DNA of 29,810 bases from Christensenellaceae bacterium. GTDB lineage: Bacteria; Bacillota; Clostridia; Christensenellales; Aristaeellaceae. The stretch is from positions 1-29,810 of the forward strand of contig JADGQP010000003.1 of the NCBI GenBank assembly GCA_017881705.1, written 5' to 3'. The notes beneath the pieces were generated by a model. The model saw nothing but the letters and a program-made list of their open reading frames with translations. It was not told where the DNA came from and did not search any database. Shown here piece after piece: positions 21,387-29,810 of the stretch. The translations under genes were made by a program, and so were the position numbers. Position 1 is the first letter of the stretch, and each line of letters begins with the position of its first letter.

Positions 21387-22938
21387 GGGGTTCGTTCTCC
21401 TTTCGGGATTGGACGCGGGGAGGTAAACGAAGCGGCGCGGGAAGTTCGTCCGTCAACTGCCCAACCGGCACGCTCAACAGGCTTTTAGGGAAACAGCTGA
21501 GGAACAATAAACCCTTTTTGGGGAGCATATGCAGCGCGAACCATTCCGGCCTGCGTTTAATCAGGTGGTGGATCAACTGCCTTTCGGACAGGCTTCGTTT
21601 CATAGCCATGTCCAGCTGGGTTGCGGTTTGCACCTCGTTGGCCAGCGCGCGTAGCATCGCGCGGGGAACAACCATAAGGGACGTATCCGGATGGCCGTCC
21701 ACCCAGGCGATATGTACGCGGTCATCCATCAGCGCGGAAAAATCAGGCTCCGCCTCCGGGCAGATCGGATGGGGAAGCGCGTCAATATCCAGCCAGGCGA
21801 TATGGGAATAGGCCGGCAACGCGCGGCTCGCGCGCTCAAGCAGCAACAGTTTGTTGCGTTTAAACAGCTGTGTTTGCGTCATTCCCTCGGCGAGCAATTC
21901 GCGGGACAACAGCGTGTTGTCGGGATAGGCGAGCGTATTGGGAAAGTTCGCGTGCAGGCGGCGCTCCGCTTCCCCGCCGGTATACAGCGTAAGCGGCAGG
22001 CGGTTAAGCGCCTTAAGGTAGGAGAATCGGAGCAGGTAGGATTCCATCGGGTGCGCCGCGCCCGCAAGGTCGATAAAGGCCGACACGACAAGCGGTATAT
22101 GGCCGGAAGCAGGCCGCGTAAGCGCCCTGAGACGCTGCTTGACCCAGACGCTTGCGGGCAGGTTCTGCGCATAGGCATCCTCTACGGTAAAAATGCCCAA
22201 TGTCGCGCGTACCGAAGCCGCGCCCTGGATAAACGAAAAACCCGCCATCTGCTCAAAGCGGTTTACCGAGGCGGCGGGCACCGCCCAAGGCGGCGGCACC
22301 CGAAGCCGCGCCGTAAGCGAGGCGCGCGTAGTGGGCCACAGCGGTGCCCGGTCCAATGCGTAAACGGCGTACCCCGCCGCGAACGCAGTAATGGAAACGG
22401 TTTGCACATCCCACTCGGCGTCGCTCAGCGCGCTTACCTTGCCCAGTACCAGCGCGGGATGAACCAGCAGCGTTTTTACCGGCCGCGCGCTGTTTACCAG
22501 CGCCAGCCCCGCGCCCAGCGGCGCGCCGCTTTCGTCCACCGCGCCGCGTACGGCGGGCAGGTGCGCCTGCGCCTCGCCGCAGTCCGCCGTGATTGCCGCG
22601 GTCGCAAGTTTACGCGGCGATGTGCAGCGGCAGTAGCGGGTCAATATCTTTGCGTCCCAATGCGCACAGAATGCGTACTCGCCCCGAAGCAGCAAAAAAT
22701 GCGTTGCGTCGCCCCTCAGCGGCAAAACGCCGTCAACGCCTGCCGATTCCTCAAAGAATTGCAGACGCGCACCCGCGGGCAAACTTGCATGCTCCAACTC
22801 AACCGCGAACCGCGCGGGAAGCGCAAAGCGCAGCGCACGCGGAGAAAACGCGTTTGTCAGCGCGCCAAGCACCGTGGTAAGGGCCGCGGGTGCGTCCGGC
22901 AGGTTGTACATAATCAGCAACAGCCGAGGGTAAAGCAT
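21379..22938 (-). CDS. Unrecognised protein, possibly tandem GT-A glycosyltransferase folds
   Basis: I do not recognise this 519-residue soluble protein with confidence. The second half (about 290-500) resembles a GT-A nucleotide-sugar transferase: IPLVVSAFIDLAGA strand, then LTLYTGGEAERRLHANFP, and a candidate DxD motif in HIAWLDIDALPHPI (D384/D386), then HIAWVDGHPDTSLMVVPRAML. The first half (1-270) also looks like a Rossmann-type glycosyltransferase (LLLIMYNLPDAPAALTTVL at the N-terminus, FLLLRGEYAFCAHWDAKIL later) but lacks a clear DxD, so it may be a duplicated, inactive copy. The ATG at 22938 follows AAAGGAG; longer upstream frames lack a site. Its end overlaps the thioesterase gene by 8 bases. 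Confidence 0.65.
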   Translation of the reverse strand: MLYPRLLLIMYNLPDAPAALTTVLGALTNAFSPRALRFALPARFAVELEHASLPAGARLQFFEESAGVDGVLPLRGDATHFLLLRGEYAFCAHWDAKILTRYCRCTSPRKLATAAITADCGEAQAHLPAVRGAVDESGAPLGAGLALVNSARPVKTLLVHPALVLGKVSALSDAEWDVQTVSITAFAAGYAVYALDRAPLWPTTRASLTARLRVPPPWAVPAASVNRFEQMAGFSFIQGAASVRATLGIFTVEDAYAQNLPASVWVKQRLRALTRPASGHIPLVVSAFIDLAGAAHPMESYLLRFSYLKALNRLPLTLYTGGEAERRLHANFPNTLAYPDNTLLSRELLAEGMTQTQLFKRNKLLLLERASRALPAYSHIAWLDIDALPHPICPEAEPDFSALMDDRVHIAWVDGHPDTSLMVVPRAMLRALANEVQTATQLDMAMKRSLSERQLIHHLIKRRPEWFALHMLPKKGLLFLSCFPKSLLSVPVGQLTDELPAPLRLPPRVQSRKENEPHA

Positions 22939-22960
22939 GAATAACTCCTTTAAAAAGGCG

Positions 22961-22988
22961 AGGATAGATAAGTAAAACCTGTTATCAA
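22961..22988 (-). promoter_or_regulatory. Possible promoter of the GT-A-like/thioesterase unit
   Basis: On the minus strand TTGATA (22983-22988) and TATCCT (22961-22966) are separated by 16 bases, about 23 bases before the start codon. Confidence 0.45.
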
Positions 22989-23084
22989 ACCTCAAGGAGG
23001 AGGCCACGCCGACAGGACGCGCCATACGCCGTCTGGGGACGAAAAAGAGGAGCAGCGTTATGATACGCCCGCTAGATTGTTCCG

Positions 23085-26000
23085 TCAAGCGTCGTCCGGC
23101 ATCGGCACAAGCGCGCAGTAGCATTCCACACGGCCATCCTGGGCGGATAAGGCGCCAAGCAGGTGCAGCTGCGTCGCCCCGCGCGAGCCGATGAAACGCA
23201 CCGTTTCATCCAATTCCGTCACATCGTCCCGGTAACGCCGCGCCAGATGCGCCAGCAGATCCGCGCGCGAACGAAGCGCAGGCGTACGGTCTTCCGTGGG
23301 CGCCGTATGCCTGTCTGCAAGCGCGGCCTCGCTTTCGGGCGTCGTAAGCAATGCGGTCATCTGTTGGTTTTCGCGGCATATTTTCGGTTCGCCGTCAACA
23401 AAGTAAACGCCGATCGCGATTGGCAGGCGGGTCAGCAGCGTATTCATTCTAGAATAGACCGACTTTAGCTCCGTAATATCCTCGATCACCGCAAAGATAC
23501 GGTTTACGCCGGCTTCCGGCGCGGGATAGATGGAATTGAGCGAACGCATCCAAAGCAAACGGCCGTCCTTATGGAAAACCCGGTAATCGATGGTAAAAGG
23601 TTTGCCGGTCTGCTGCAAAACGCGCGTCGCTTCGACGAAGCGGGGCACATCGTCCGGGTAGATGTTGGCGTAGGCATGCTTTTCATCGAAAAAGCGTTCG
23701 TTTTCATCGTAGCCGATCATCTTGCGGTAACCGGCGCTGAGATACAGGATGCGTTGATTGTCGCCGCGCATTTCAAAAATGCCCATTCCCATTAAAAAGT
23801 TTTCCGCAAAAGCCTGGAAACGGCTCTGCTCATCCAGATAACTTTCCCGAATCTTCATTTGGTCGTCAATCTGGTGAATGGCAGCGATACAGCATGTGTT
23901 ATGCGCCTGCTCCTCCTTGACGATGGAACATAGCATTCGGCACCATACAGGGTTGCCCGCTTTATCCAGCAAGCGCAAAATCACGGCGCTGCTGCCGTGC
24001 CCCAGCAAATCGCCCACCAGAATGCGAAAAAGGTTGAGATCGTTAGGGTAAATGAAGCGTTCCAGATCTTTGTACGATTTAAGAGTGCCAAAATCATACT
24101 CGCTGATCGCATACCGGTTGAAACCCTCGGAGGCGACCGTTTTACCCGTTGCCGTATCCCATTCAAACAGCGATGTGCCCAAATGATCCATCAGCGCCTG
24201 ATAGCGGAGCAGTTCCCGCTGTTTGAGCTGCAGCCATTGATTTTCCAGCAGCAGATCCTCCGAACGCTTGCGGCTGTCCACATCGGCGATGCACAGCAGG
24301 TAGATCTCCTCGCCTGTATCCGAAGGCGTGCCGATAAAAGTGAACGAAGCCCAGCGTGCGTGCCCGTCGGCCTCCTTAAGTTGCCGCTCCAAAACATAAT
24401 AGGCGCTCTGGTTTTCCTCCAGCTTCCGGCGCAGGTAACCGGCCGAAAAAACAGACTGCGACAGTTCCTCGTCCGGCCATGCCAGTGACGATGTTAATTT
24501 ATCCTGAAGCCAGTCCAGCGGGTGGGACGAATCGATTCGGCTGTCGAATACGTCTGTCACATGCACAACGCGCGTGAGGCCGGTCGTAAGGTTCAGCTCG
24601 AATACGCCGGAATAGATGGAGCTTAACAGCAGCGAGTAATTGCGCAGCGTGCTGGCGCGTTCGAACTCCTTTTTTTCCGTAACGTCGTTGAAGGTGGAAA
24701 AAAACACGTCGTTCAAACCGGCCTTGCCCAGAAAACGCACGCGGGTTTCCAGCCAAAGCTGACGGTCGTCGTTATAACGGAAATGCCGGCAAACCAGCTG
24801 TTCCACGCGCCCGCTGAGCACCGATTTTTGGCAGGCGGCCAATACGGCCGCGCGATCGTCCGGATGGATGCTATTGAGCACGTTTCGTGCGTAGTCGAAA
24901 ACCTGCTTGGGGGTGCAGCCGAACAGCTCATAATACCCATCGTTCACACGGCGAATTTCCAGCTGGTCGCCGACGAGCTCGTAGATGCCCATGCCGCCGA
25001 TCATGCCGTTGAACAGAATCTCCGCTTGGGCGCTGATATCCCAAAGGTAGGAAAGATCGACCTCCTGCTTTTGGCTCTGTGTGAATTCGGGGGTGGGTTT
25101 TCGCTCGCCTTTTACGAACTCGCGGGTATAGCTGGCTACGCTCATGGGCCTGGCCAACAGGTAACCCTGCACGTGGTCGCAGCCGATGGAACGAAGAAAA
25201 GCCAGCTGTTCGGGCGTTTCCACGCCCTCGGCCACGATGGGTATATTCAGCCACTTGGCCATGCGTACGATGCTGGTTAATATGCTGCCGGCGCGCGGGT
25301 TGGTGTTCAGCCGGGCGAGAAAGTGAAAGTCCAGCTTGAGGATATCCACGGGCATATCCATCAGCACATTCAGGCTGCTGTACCCGCTGCCAAAATCATC
25401 CATGAGAATCAAAAAACCATGGTCCCGAAGCTGGTTGATGACTTCCAGCAGTTCCTCCGGATCCCGTGTGTACGCGCTCTCGGTAATCTCCAGCCGCAGG
25501 CTGGAGGGCTCCACCCCGTACTGGCGCGTGAGGTTTATCAGATCGTCGCACAGGCTGGTATAATACAGGTCGATCCGGCTGATGTTCACGGAGATGGGGA
25601 TCAAGCAGTTGTCCGCCTTCCATTGCTGTAAAAGGATGCACGCCTGCTCCCAGATATAGCGATCCAGTTTGGTAATAAACCCGTTGCGTTCAAACAGGGG
25701 AATAAACTGGCCGGGAAGCACGAGCCCTTTTTCGGGGTGCTGCCAACGCACCAGCATTTCCGCGCTTACGGGCCGGTCGCTGTCGACATTAAAAACAGGC
25801 TGGAGAAAAGGCACAAACTGCCCCTCTTCCAGCGCTTTGTTCATTTCGTCCAGAATCGCGTTTTCTTCCAGCATTGTCTGACGGAGTTTATCATCATAAA
25901 ATGCAAAACGATTAACGGCGCTGCCTTTAATGGTTTTCATCGCCATGGCGGCGCGGTCGCACATGTGGTTGACGGGCACGTTATAATTATGGATCCGGTA

Positions 26001-27221
26001 AACGCCGAAATACAGCAGAATATGGAAATTGACGTTTTCCTGCTTCAGGCGGCCGTCAAACAGGCTGACAATCCGTTCCATGTCCAGCATTTGCTGTGGG
26101 AAACAGGCCGCGAAATGGTCCGCCTCCATACGCGCGTAGGTGCCCGATCCGCCCAGAAAACTCTTGATGCCTTCGCTGACGGAAACGAGGATTCGATCCC
26201 CGATTTCCTTGCCGAAGATATCGTTGACGACCCGAAAACGGTCGATATCCATCACCATAATTACATAAGGCTCCGTGGTGTGCGTGCGCAGCATTTCGGC
26301 GGTACGGCGGTAAAAGGCTTCGCGGTTATAGATGCCGGTCAGCGCGTCGTACTCGGTGCGGTACAGCAATTCGTTGCGCATTTGCTCATTGCGGATCTCG
26401 TTTTCCTTGTCCTGCGTGATGTCCAGAAAAACCGTGTTGTATATAAGCCCGTCACCAGTCGGCGCTGCGGACGCGCGCACCCAACGCGTGGATTTGTCTT
26501 TGGTGAGAACCCGGAACATCCCTTCCATACGCCGGGGATTTTTACGCAACGAATCGAGAATGTCATCCACAAGCTGATAATCCCTTGGATCGATGAGCTG
26601 ATGATAATCCTCCCGCATCAACCGCTGGTATTCCCTGGCTGTGTAGTTGCACATACGGCTGAGCACATCGTTGGAATGCAATAATTTTACCCCGTCGGTA
26701 ATATCATACATGGCGATGCCGCCGGGCACGGCGTTGAGGATGGAAGAAAATCGGCTGTCGCTTGAACGAAGAGTGTTCTCTCCCCGGCGATGCCACGGTT
26801 TGCCAAGCGTCTGCTCCGGCAGCGGCGCAACGCCGTCACTTGCGTACCGAACGGGGAAAGCCTTAAACCTGCGCACTTGATACCTTATCGCTGTGTCGCT
26901 GGGCAGGCGGTAAATCATCTCGTCCGCTCCGGCTTGAAAAGAACGTTCTACGCTATGCTCGTCCTGTGGATCCAGGCAGATCCAAACGGGCATCCTATCC
27001 AGCGCGGCCTGCTCCCGTATGGCAGTCAGCAGTGCGAGCCCCGCAGCAGGGGAAGCCTCCAGGTTGATCAGCGTGATCGCAACATCCGTGTGCGCGCGCA
27101 AAAACGCCAGCGCATCGTTTTCGTTTGTAACGATGAACGGCTGGTATTCCGGTTCAAAAAGCGATTGTCCGCCGAAACGTTTTGCGTCGTCGACGATTAA
27201 TGCGGTTTTGCGGTCACCCAT
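23085..27221 (-). CDS. c-di-GMP phosphodiesterase with pseudo-REC, PAS, degenerate GGDEF, EAL and C-terminal PAS array
   Basis: A 1378-residue cytoplasmic signalling protein. Order: receiver-like domain (about 5-120) with N53 where the phosphorylated aspartate should be (LINLE); PAS (155-275); GGDEF-like domain (285-445) in which the motif reads MEADHF (365-370), so cyclase activity is probably lost; EAL domain (455-703) that keeps E488 in an EML variant, N546, E578, DDFG (608-611), K629, E665 and Q685, so it is probably an active c-di-GMP phosphodiesterase; then five PAS-like modules to the end (about 730-1375). No transmembrane helix is visible. Sensors placed after the EAL are unusual. Start ATG 27221 has AAAGGAG upstream; the frame extends further but a promoter lies inside that extension. 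Confidence 0.88.
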   Translation of the reverse strand: MGDRKTALIVDDAKRFGGQSLFEPEYQPFIVTNENDALAFLRAHTDVAITLINLEASPAAGLALLTAIREQAALDRMPVWICLDPQDEHSVERSFQAGADEMIYRLPSDTAIRYQVRRFKAFPVRYASDGVAPLPEQTLGKPWHRRGENTLRSSDSRFSSILNAVPGGIAMYDITDGVKLLHSNDVLSRMCNYTAREYQRLMREDYHQLIDPRDYQLVDDILDSLRKNPRRMEGMFRVLTKDKSTRWVRASAAPTGDGLIYNTVFLDITQDKENEIRNEQMRNELLYRTEYDALTGIYNREAFYRRTAEMLRTHTTEPYVIMVMDIDRFRVVNDIFGKEIGDRILVSVSEGIKSFLGGSGTYARMEADHFAACFPQQMLDMERIVSLFDGRLKQENVNFHILLYFGVYRIHNYNVPVNHMCDRAAMAMKTIKGSAVNRFAFYDDKLRQTMLEENAILDEMNKALEEGQFVPFLQPVFNVDSDRPVSAEMLVRWQHPEKGLVLPGQFIPLFERNGFITKLDRYIWEQACILLQQWKADNCLIPISVNISRIDLYYTSLCDDLINLTRQYGVEPSSLRLEITESAYTRDPEELLEVINQLRDHGFLILMDDFGSGYSSLNVLMDMPVDILKLDFHFLARLNTNPRAGSILTSIVRMAKWLNIPIVAEGVETPEQLAFLRSIGCDHVQGYLLARPMSVASYTREFVKGERKPTPEFTQSQKQEVDLSYLWDISAQAEILFNGMIGGMGIYELVGDQLEIRRVNDGYYELFGCTPKQVFDYARNVLNSIHPDDRAAVLAACQKSVLSGRVEQLVCRHFRYNDDRQLWLETRVRFLGKAGLNDVFFSTFNDVTEKKEFERASTLRNYSLLLSSIYSGVFELNLTTGLTRVVHVTDVFDSRIDSSHPLDWLQDKLTSSLAWPDEELSQSVFSAGYLRRKLEENQSAYYVLERQLKEADGHARWASFTFIGTPSDTGEEIYLLCIADVDSRKRSEDLLLENQWLQLKQRELLRYQALMDHLGTSLFEWDTATGKTVASEGFNRYAISEYDFGTLKSYKDLERFIYPNDLNLFRILVGDLLGHGSSAVILRLLDKAGNPVWCRMLCSIVKEEQAHNTCCIAAIHQIDDQMKIRESYLDEQSRFQAFAENFLMGMGIFEMRGDNQRILYLSAGYRKMIGYDENERFFDEKHAYANIYPDDVPRFVEATRVLQQTGKPFTIDYRVFHKDGRLLWMRSLNSIYPAPEAGVNRIFAVIEDITELKSVYSRMNTLLTRLPIAIGVYFVDGEPKICRENQQMTALLTTPESEAALADRHTAPTEDRTPALRSRADLLAHLARRYRDDVTELDETVRFIGSRGATQLHLLGALSAQDGRVECYCALVPMPDDA

Positions 27222-27300
27222 AGCTTCTCCTTTCCCATTGTAAGGCGTAGAAGCACCCGTTGAACAATCGGATAGGATGATCTTTAGGAAGTATATGGCT

Positions 27301-27329
27301 ATTGTAACAGATCGTGCTTTTAGTTTCAA
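27301..27329 (-). promoter_or_regulatory. Promoter of the EAL gene
   Basis: On the minus strand TTGAAA (27324-27329) and TACAAT (27301-27306) lie 17 bases apart. The leader to the start codon is about 75 bases. It also decides the start of the gene, because codons further upstream cannot be in the transcript. Confidence 0.75.
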
Positions 27330-27453
27330 GGGATGAAGAACCTTTTCTAAAACGGCATGAAGCATGGAAACATATTCCAGGTTATACGGGCGGGTGTTTG
27401 AACGTGCCGCGCGCATACAGGGCGATATAACCGTAAACTCTCGCCGGCCGAGC

Positions 27454-27481
27454 TTGCATGTTCTGCTGATTCTGTTATAAT
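27454..27481 (+). promoter_or_regulatory. Promoter of the cyclophilin gene
   Basis: TTGCAT (27454-27459) and TATAAT (27476-27481) with a 16-base spacer; TG lies one base upstream of the -10 box. Transcription would start near 27488, giving a leader of about 60 bases. Confidence 0.7.
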
Positions 27482-27548
27482 ACAAGCGTTATCGCAACGT
27501 TACGGAGGAATAACTCCGGACGGATAAAACCAACGGGAGGGTTGTCTT

Positions 27549-28064
27549 TTGGAAAATCCGACGTTTGAAATGATCCTGCAGGACGGCGGTGTATTGAAGG
27601 GTGAACTGTATCCGGACGCCGCGCCGCAATCGGTAGGCAATTTTATCGCGCTGGCAAACAGCGGTTTTTATGATGGCCTGATCTTTCATCGCTGTATTCC
27701 TGGGTTTATGATTCAGGGCGGCTGCCCTAAGGGAACCGGCACGGGCGGCCCGGGCTATTCCATCAAAGGCGAGTTTGAGCAAAACGGCGTGCCTAACCCG
27801 ATACGGCATACCTACGGGGTGCTTAGCATGGCGCGCAGCATGAAGATGGACAGCGCGGGATCTCAGTTTTTTATTATGACCAGCGACAGCCCTCACCTCA
27901 ACGGCGCGTACGCGGCGTTCGGCAAGGTGCTGGAAGGCATGGAAGAAGCGGAACGCATCGTAGCCGTGCCGACCGATCGTAACGACCGGCCGAATAAGCC
28001 GCAGACGATTCGCTCCATCCGCGTGGAAACGTACGGGCAGGTATTCCCCTTCGATCAGATATAA
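27549..28064 (+). CDS. Cyclophilin-type peptidyl-prolyl isomerase
   Basis: A 171-residue cytoplasmic cyclophilin that isomerises peptide bonds before proline. Conserved features are NFIALANSGFYDGLIFHRCIP with the catalytic arginine in FHR (about 51), GFMIQGGCPKGTGTGGPGY, VLSMARSMKMDSAGSQFFI, and the substrate-site LNGAYAAFGKVLEGME. No signal peptide is present. The start is the TTG at 27549, 8 bases after GGGAGG; it is the only start consistent with the ribosome binding site and the family N-terminus (MENPTFEMILQDGG). It has its own promoter. A gene for a U32-type protein follows on the same strand 64 bases later. Confidence 0.95.
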   Translation: MENPTFEMILQDGGVLKGELYPDAAPQSVGNFIALANSGFYDGLIFHRCIPGFMIQGGCPKGTGTGGPGYSIKGEFEQNGVPNPIRHTYGVLSMARSMKMDSAGSQFFIMTSDSPHLNGAYAAFGKVLEGMEEAERIVAVPTDRNDRPNKPQTIRSIRVETYGQVFPFDQI

Positions 28065-28076
28065 CAGGAGCGCGTG

Positions 28077-28108
28077 CGGCGCGGGGCGAACGCTCCGCGC
28101 CGATTTGT
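28077..28108 (+). terminator. Possible weak terminator after the cyclophilin gene
   Basis: An 8-bp GC stem, CGGCGCGG (28077-28084) with CCGCGCCG (28095-28102), followed by ATTTGT. The T tract is poor, so read-through into the next gene is likely. Confidence 0.4.
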
Positions 28109-28128
28109 CGGCGGAAGGCGGTCTGCGT

Positions 28129-29810
28129 TTGGGCAATGTGAACGGGGCTATGGAGCTGCTGGCGCCCGCGGGGGACGCGGCTTCCCTTCGCGCTGCCGTT
28201 TGCGCGGGCGCGGACGCCGTATACCTTGGATACGCCCGCTTTGGCGCACGCGCCGCGGCGGCCAATTTCGATGCCGAGGCGCTGGAAAAAGCGGTGGCCT
28301 ACGCGCACCTGTTCCACGTACGGGTGTACGTTACCCTGAACACGCTGATTAAGCCGGACGAAACGGACGCGATGCTGGATGCCCTGGCCACAGTCAGCGC
28401 GTGCGGCGCGGATGCGGTGATTGTACAGGACCTTGGCGTAGCGCGATTGGCAAGGGAACGTTTTCCCACGCTGGAGCTGCATGCCAGCACGCAGATGGCC
28501 ATCCATACCGCCGCGGGTACGCGCTTTGCGTTGGAGCACGGCTTTCGCCGCGTGGTGCTGGCGCGGGAATGTCCGCTTGCGGTAATCGCGCAGGCGGCGG
28601 CCACGGGCGCGGATATCGAAGTGTTCGTACACGGCGCGTTGTGTGCGGGCGTAAGCGGGCAATGTCTGCTTTCCAGCATGGCGGGCGGTCGCAGCGGAAA
28701 CCGCGGCCGCTGCGCGCAGCCCTGCCGCCAGCAGGTTACGCTGGGCTCCACGACGGCCGCGCTGCTTTCCATGCGCGATCTGTGCCTGCGCGACGACCTG
28801 CCGCTTTTACAGGCCGCGGGCGTAAAAGCCCTGAAAATCGAAGGCCGTCTAAAACGACCCGAGTACGTGGCCGTGGTGACCGACCGATACCGCAAAGCCC
28901 TGGACGCGCTGGCGAACGGAACGTTTGCACCGGCAGACGAGGCGGAAAACACCGCGTTGAAGCAGGCGTTTCACCGAGGCGGTTTTACCAGGGGGCACGC
29001 TTTCGGCGCGCAGGACGCGGCATTGTGCGCAACCGAGCGCGTCGGGCACGGGGGCGTAGCCGTAGGCGCGATCGATTATGTGAAAAACGGCCTGGCTGTC
29101 GCGCGGTTAAGCGCGACGCTCCACGATGGCGACGGCTTGCTCATCGCGGGCACGCCGGACGAGGAAGTGCGTTATTCCGGGCCGGAACAGAGCGAACGCG
29201 CGGTGATTCGGCTACGCCCGGGCGCGCAGGCGCGCGCAGGCGACGCGTTGCTGCGTCTGACAGACGTTACGCAGCAGCTTTGGACGGAAGCCCTCACGGA
29301 ACCGCCGCTGCCGGTTACACTGCGTTTCCGTGCGCGCGTGGGCGAGCCCATGCGCCTGTGGGCGAGCGACGGAGAGAGCACGGCGGAGGTCGATGGAGAA
29401 ACGGCGCAGGCGCCGCGCACACGCGCGCTGATGCCGGAGGAAATAGCAAACGCTTTGCGAAAGCTGGGGGATACGCCGTTTTGTTTGCAGGGTGAGCTGG
29501 AGATTGACACGGAACCGGTTTTCGTGCCTGTTTCAGCAATCAACGCGCTTCGGCGCTCGGCAATCGCCAGGTTGGCCGAACTGCGACGCGAAACCTTTGT
29601 TCTGGAGGGGCGTGCTCCCGCGCCAACGGCATCTTTGGCGGAACCTGCGGCGTCCGGCAGGCGTACAAACGGCTTCGATGCGATTCAAACGCTGGCCGTC
29701 AGCTTCTTTGACGCTTCCACAGGGCAGGATTTTTTAAATGCGGGCGCGAACTTACTCATTTATGCGCCCACGGTGTTTACGGCGGACACGTTAGGGCGCG
29801 AGTTGCTCAA
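28129..29810 (+). CDS. U32-family (RlhA-like) protein, truncated by window edge
   Basis: An open frame of 560 codons running past the right edge. It begins with a TIM-barrel-like U32 domain: MELLAPAGDAASLRAAVCAGADAVYLG, then the family signature EVFVHGALCAGVSGQCLLSS, GRCAQPC (four cysteines in this zone could bind an iron-sulfur cluster, as in characterised members) and KIEGRLKRPEYV. The later part resembles the DUF3656 extension (LGDTPFCLQGELEIDTEPVFVPVSAINALRR in two parts) found in long U32 proteins. These were annotated as collagenase-like peptidases, but E. coli RlhA hydroxylates 23S rRNA; a role in RNA hydroxylation is inferred. Start is uncertain: TTG 28129 (AAGGCGG 8 bases upstream), GTG 28138 or ATG 28150. 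Confidence 0.88.
   Translation, partial: MGNVNGAMELLAPAGDAASLRAAVCAGADAVYLGYARFGARAAAANFDAEALEKAVAYAHLFHVRVYVTLNTLIKPDETDAMLDALATVSACGADAVIVQDLGVARLARERFPTLELHASTQMAIHTAAGTRFALEHGFRRVVLARECPLAVIAQAAATGADIEVFVHGALCAGVSGQCLLSSMAGGRSGNRGRCAQPCRQQVTLGSTTAALLSMRDLCLRDDLPLLQAAGVKALKIEGRLKRPEYVAVVTDRYRKALDALANGTFAPADEAENTALKQAFHRGGFTRGHAFGAQDAALCATERVGHGGVAVGAIDYVKNGLAVARLSATLHDGDGLLIAGTPDEEVRYSGPEQSERAVIRLRPGAQARAGDALLRLTDVTQQLWTEALTEPPLPVTLRFRARVGEPMRLWASDGESTAEVDGETAQAPRTRALMPEEIANALRKLGDTPFCLQGELEIDTEPVFVPVSAINALRRSAIARLAELRRETFVLEGRAPAPTASLAEPAASGRRTNGFDAIQTLAVSFFDASTGQDFLNAGANLLIYAPTVFTADTLGRELL

Larger units (their letters stand above)
27222..27548. other. Divergent intergenic region
   Basis: 327 bases between the EAL gene (minus) and the cyclophilin gene (plus). 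It holds one promoter for each direction and, in the plus-strand leader, a small stem CGGAG/CTCCG at about 27504-27519 that would cover an additional GGAGG. No gene or other element is evident. Confidence 0.6.

Noticed and set aside
21691..22944. A 417-codon plus-strand frame, very rich in Arg and Gln, opposite the GT-A-like gene
   Set aside because: No ribosome binding site, extreme composition, and antisense to a gene with a good start, ribosome binding site and coupling to its neighbour.
22939..23124. Upstream extension of the GT-A-like protein
   Set aside because: It overlaps the end of the EAL gene in another frame and lacks a ribosome binding site, while ATG 22938 has AAAGGAG.
27222..27485. 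N-terminal extension of the EAL protein by 88 codons
   Set aside because: A good promoter lies within it at 27301-27329 and a ribosome binding site precedes the ATG at 27221; the extra residues look non-coding.
28401..29495. A 364-codon plus-strand frame at the right edge
   Set aside because: It is an out-of-frame shadow of the U32 gene, which has no stop codon within the window; the U32 signature residues are all in the other frame.

Overview
The window reads as a chromosomal segment of a moderately GC-rich member of the Bacillota, most likely a Clostridia-class anaerobe (inference; base composition was judged by eye, not computed). Support comes from the Firmicutes-type str operon with an L7Ae-family gene at its head, a DinR/LexA-type box upstream of uvrA, SigA-like promoters (TTGACA-17-TATAAT pattern), AGGAGG-type ribosome binding sites, TTG and GTG starts, a SpoIID-like protein, paired half-size YdcZ transporters and a DUF2975/HTH pair. 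No rRNA, tRNA, CRISPR array, transposase or prophage gene was recognised.

Layout. 1-3915 (minus): str operon, promoter at 3887-3915, then rplGB-like, rpsL, rpsG, fusA and the start of tuf, which runs off the left edge. rpoB/rpoC do not precede it; a transporter pair (4005-4901, minus) does. 5020-9326 (plus): a secreted SpoIID/LytB-like protein with an SH3 tail, uridine kinase, a frameshifted SnoaL-like pseudogene and a DUF362/ferredoxin protein. 9418-12337: LexA-like box and uvrA. 12348-14259: an MBL/beta-CASP nuclease with a pentapeptide-repeat tail, bounded by terminators. 14320-15088: DUF2975 membrane protein and its small HTH partner. 15119-17864: a GH3 glycosidase bracketed by two copies of a ~153-bp, hairpin-rich, inverted-repeat-ended element.

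17890-20323 (minus): a sodium-pump decarboxylase beta subunit, a tiny gamma-like subunit, a two-TM protein of unknown function and a USP-like protein, all from one near-perfect promoter and without the alpha/biotin subunits. 20320-23000 (minus): a GNAT acetyltransferase with an apparent ATT start, an acyl-CoA thioesterase, and an unrecognised protein resembling two GT-A glycosyltransferase folds. 23085-27221 (minus): a 1378-residue c-di-GMP protein with degenerate receiver and GGDEF domains, an intact EAL domain and a long run of PAS-like domains after the EAL. 27454-29810 (plus): cyclophilin and a long U32-family (RlhA-like) gene cut by the right edge.

Much of the content is housekeeping (translation, repair, nucleotide salvage). 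The most unusual points are the paired repeats around the glycosidase, the orphan decarboxylase-pump cluster, the reversed architecture of the EAL protein and the tandem GT-A-like protein. I found no complete new defence or mobile system.
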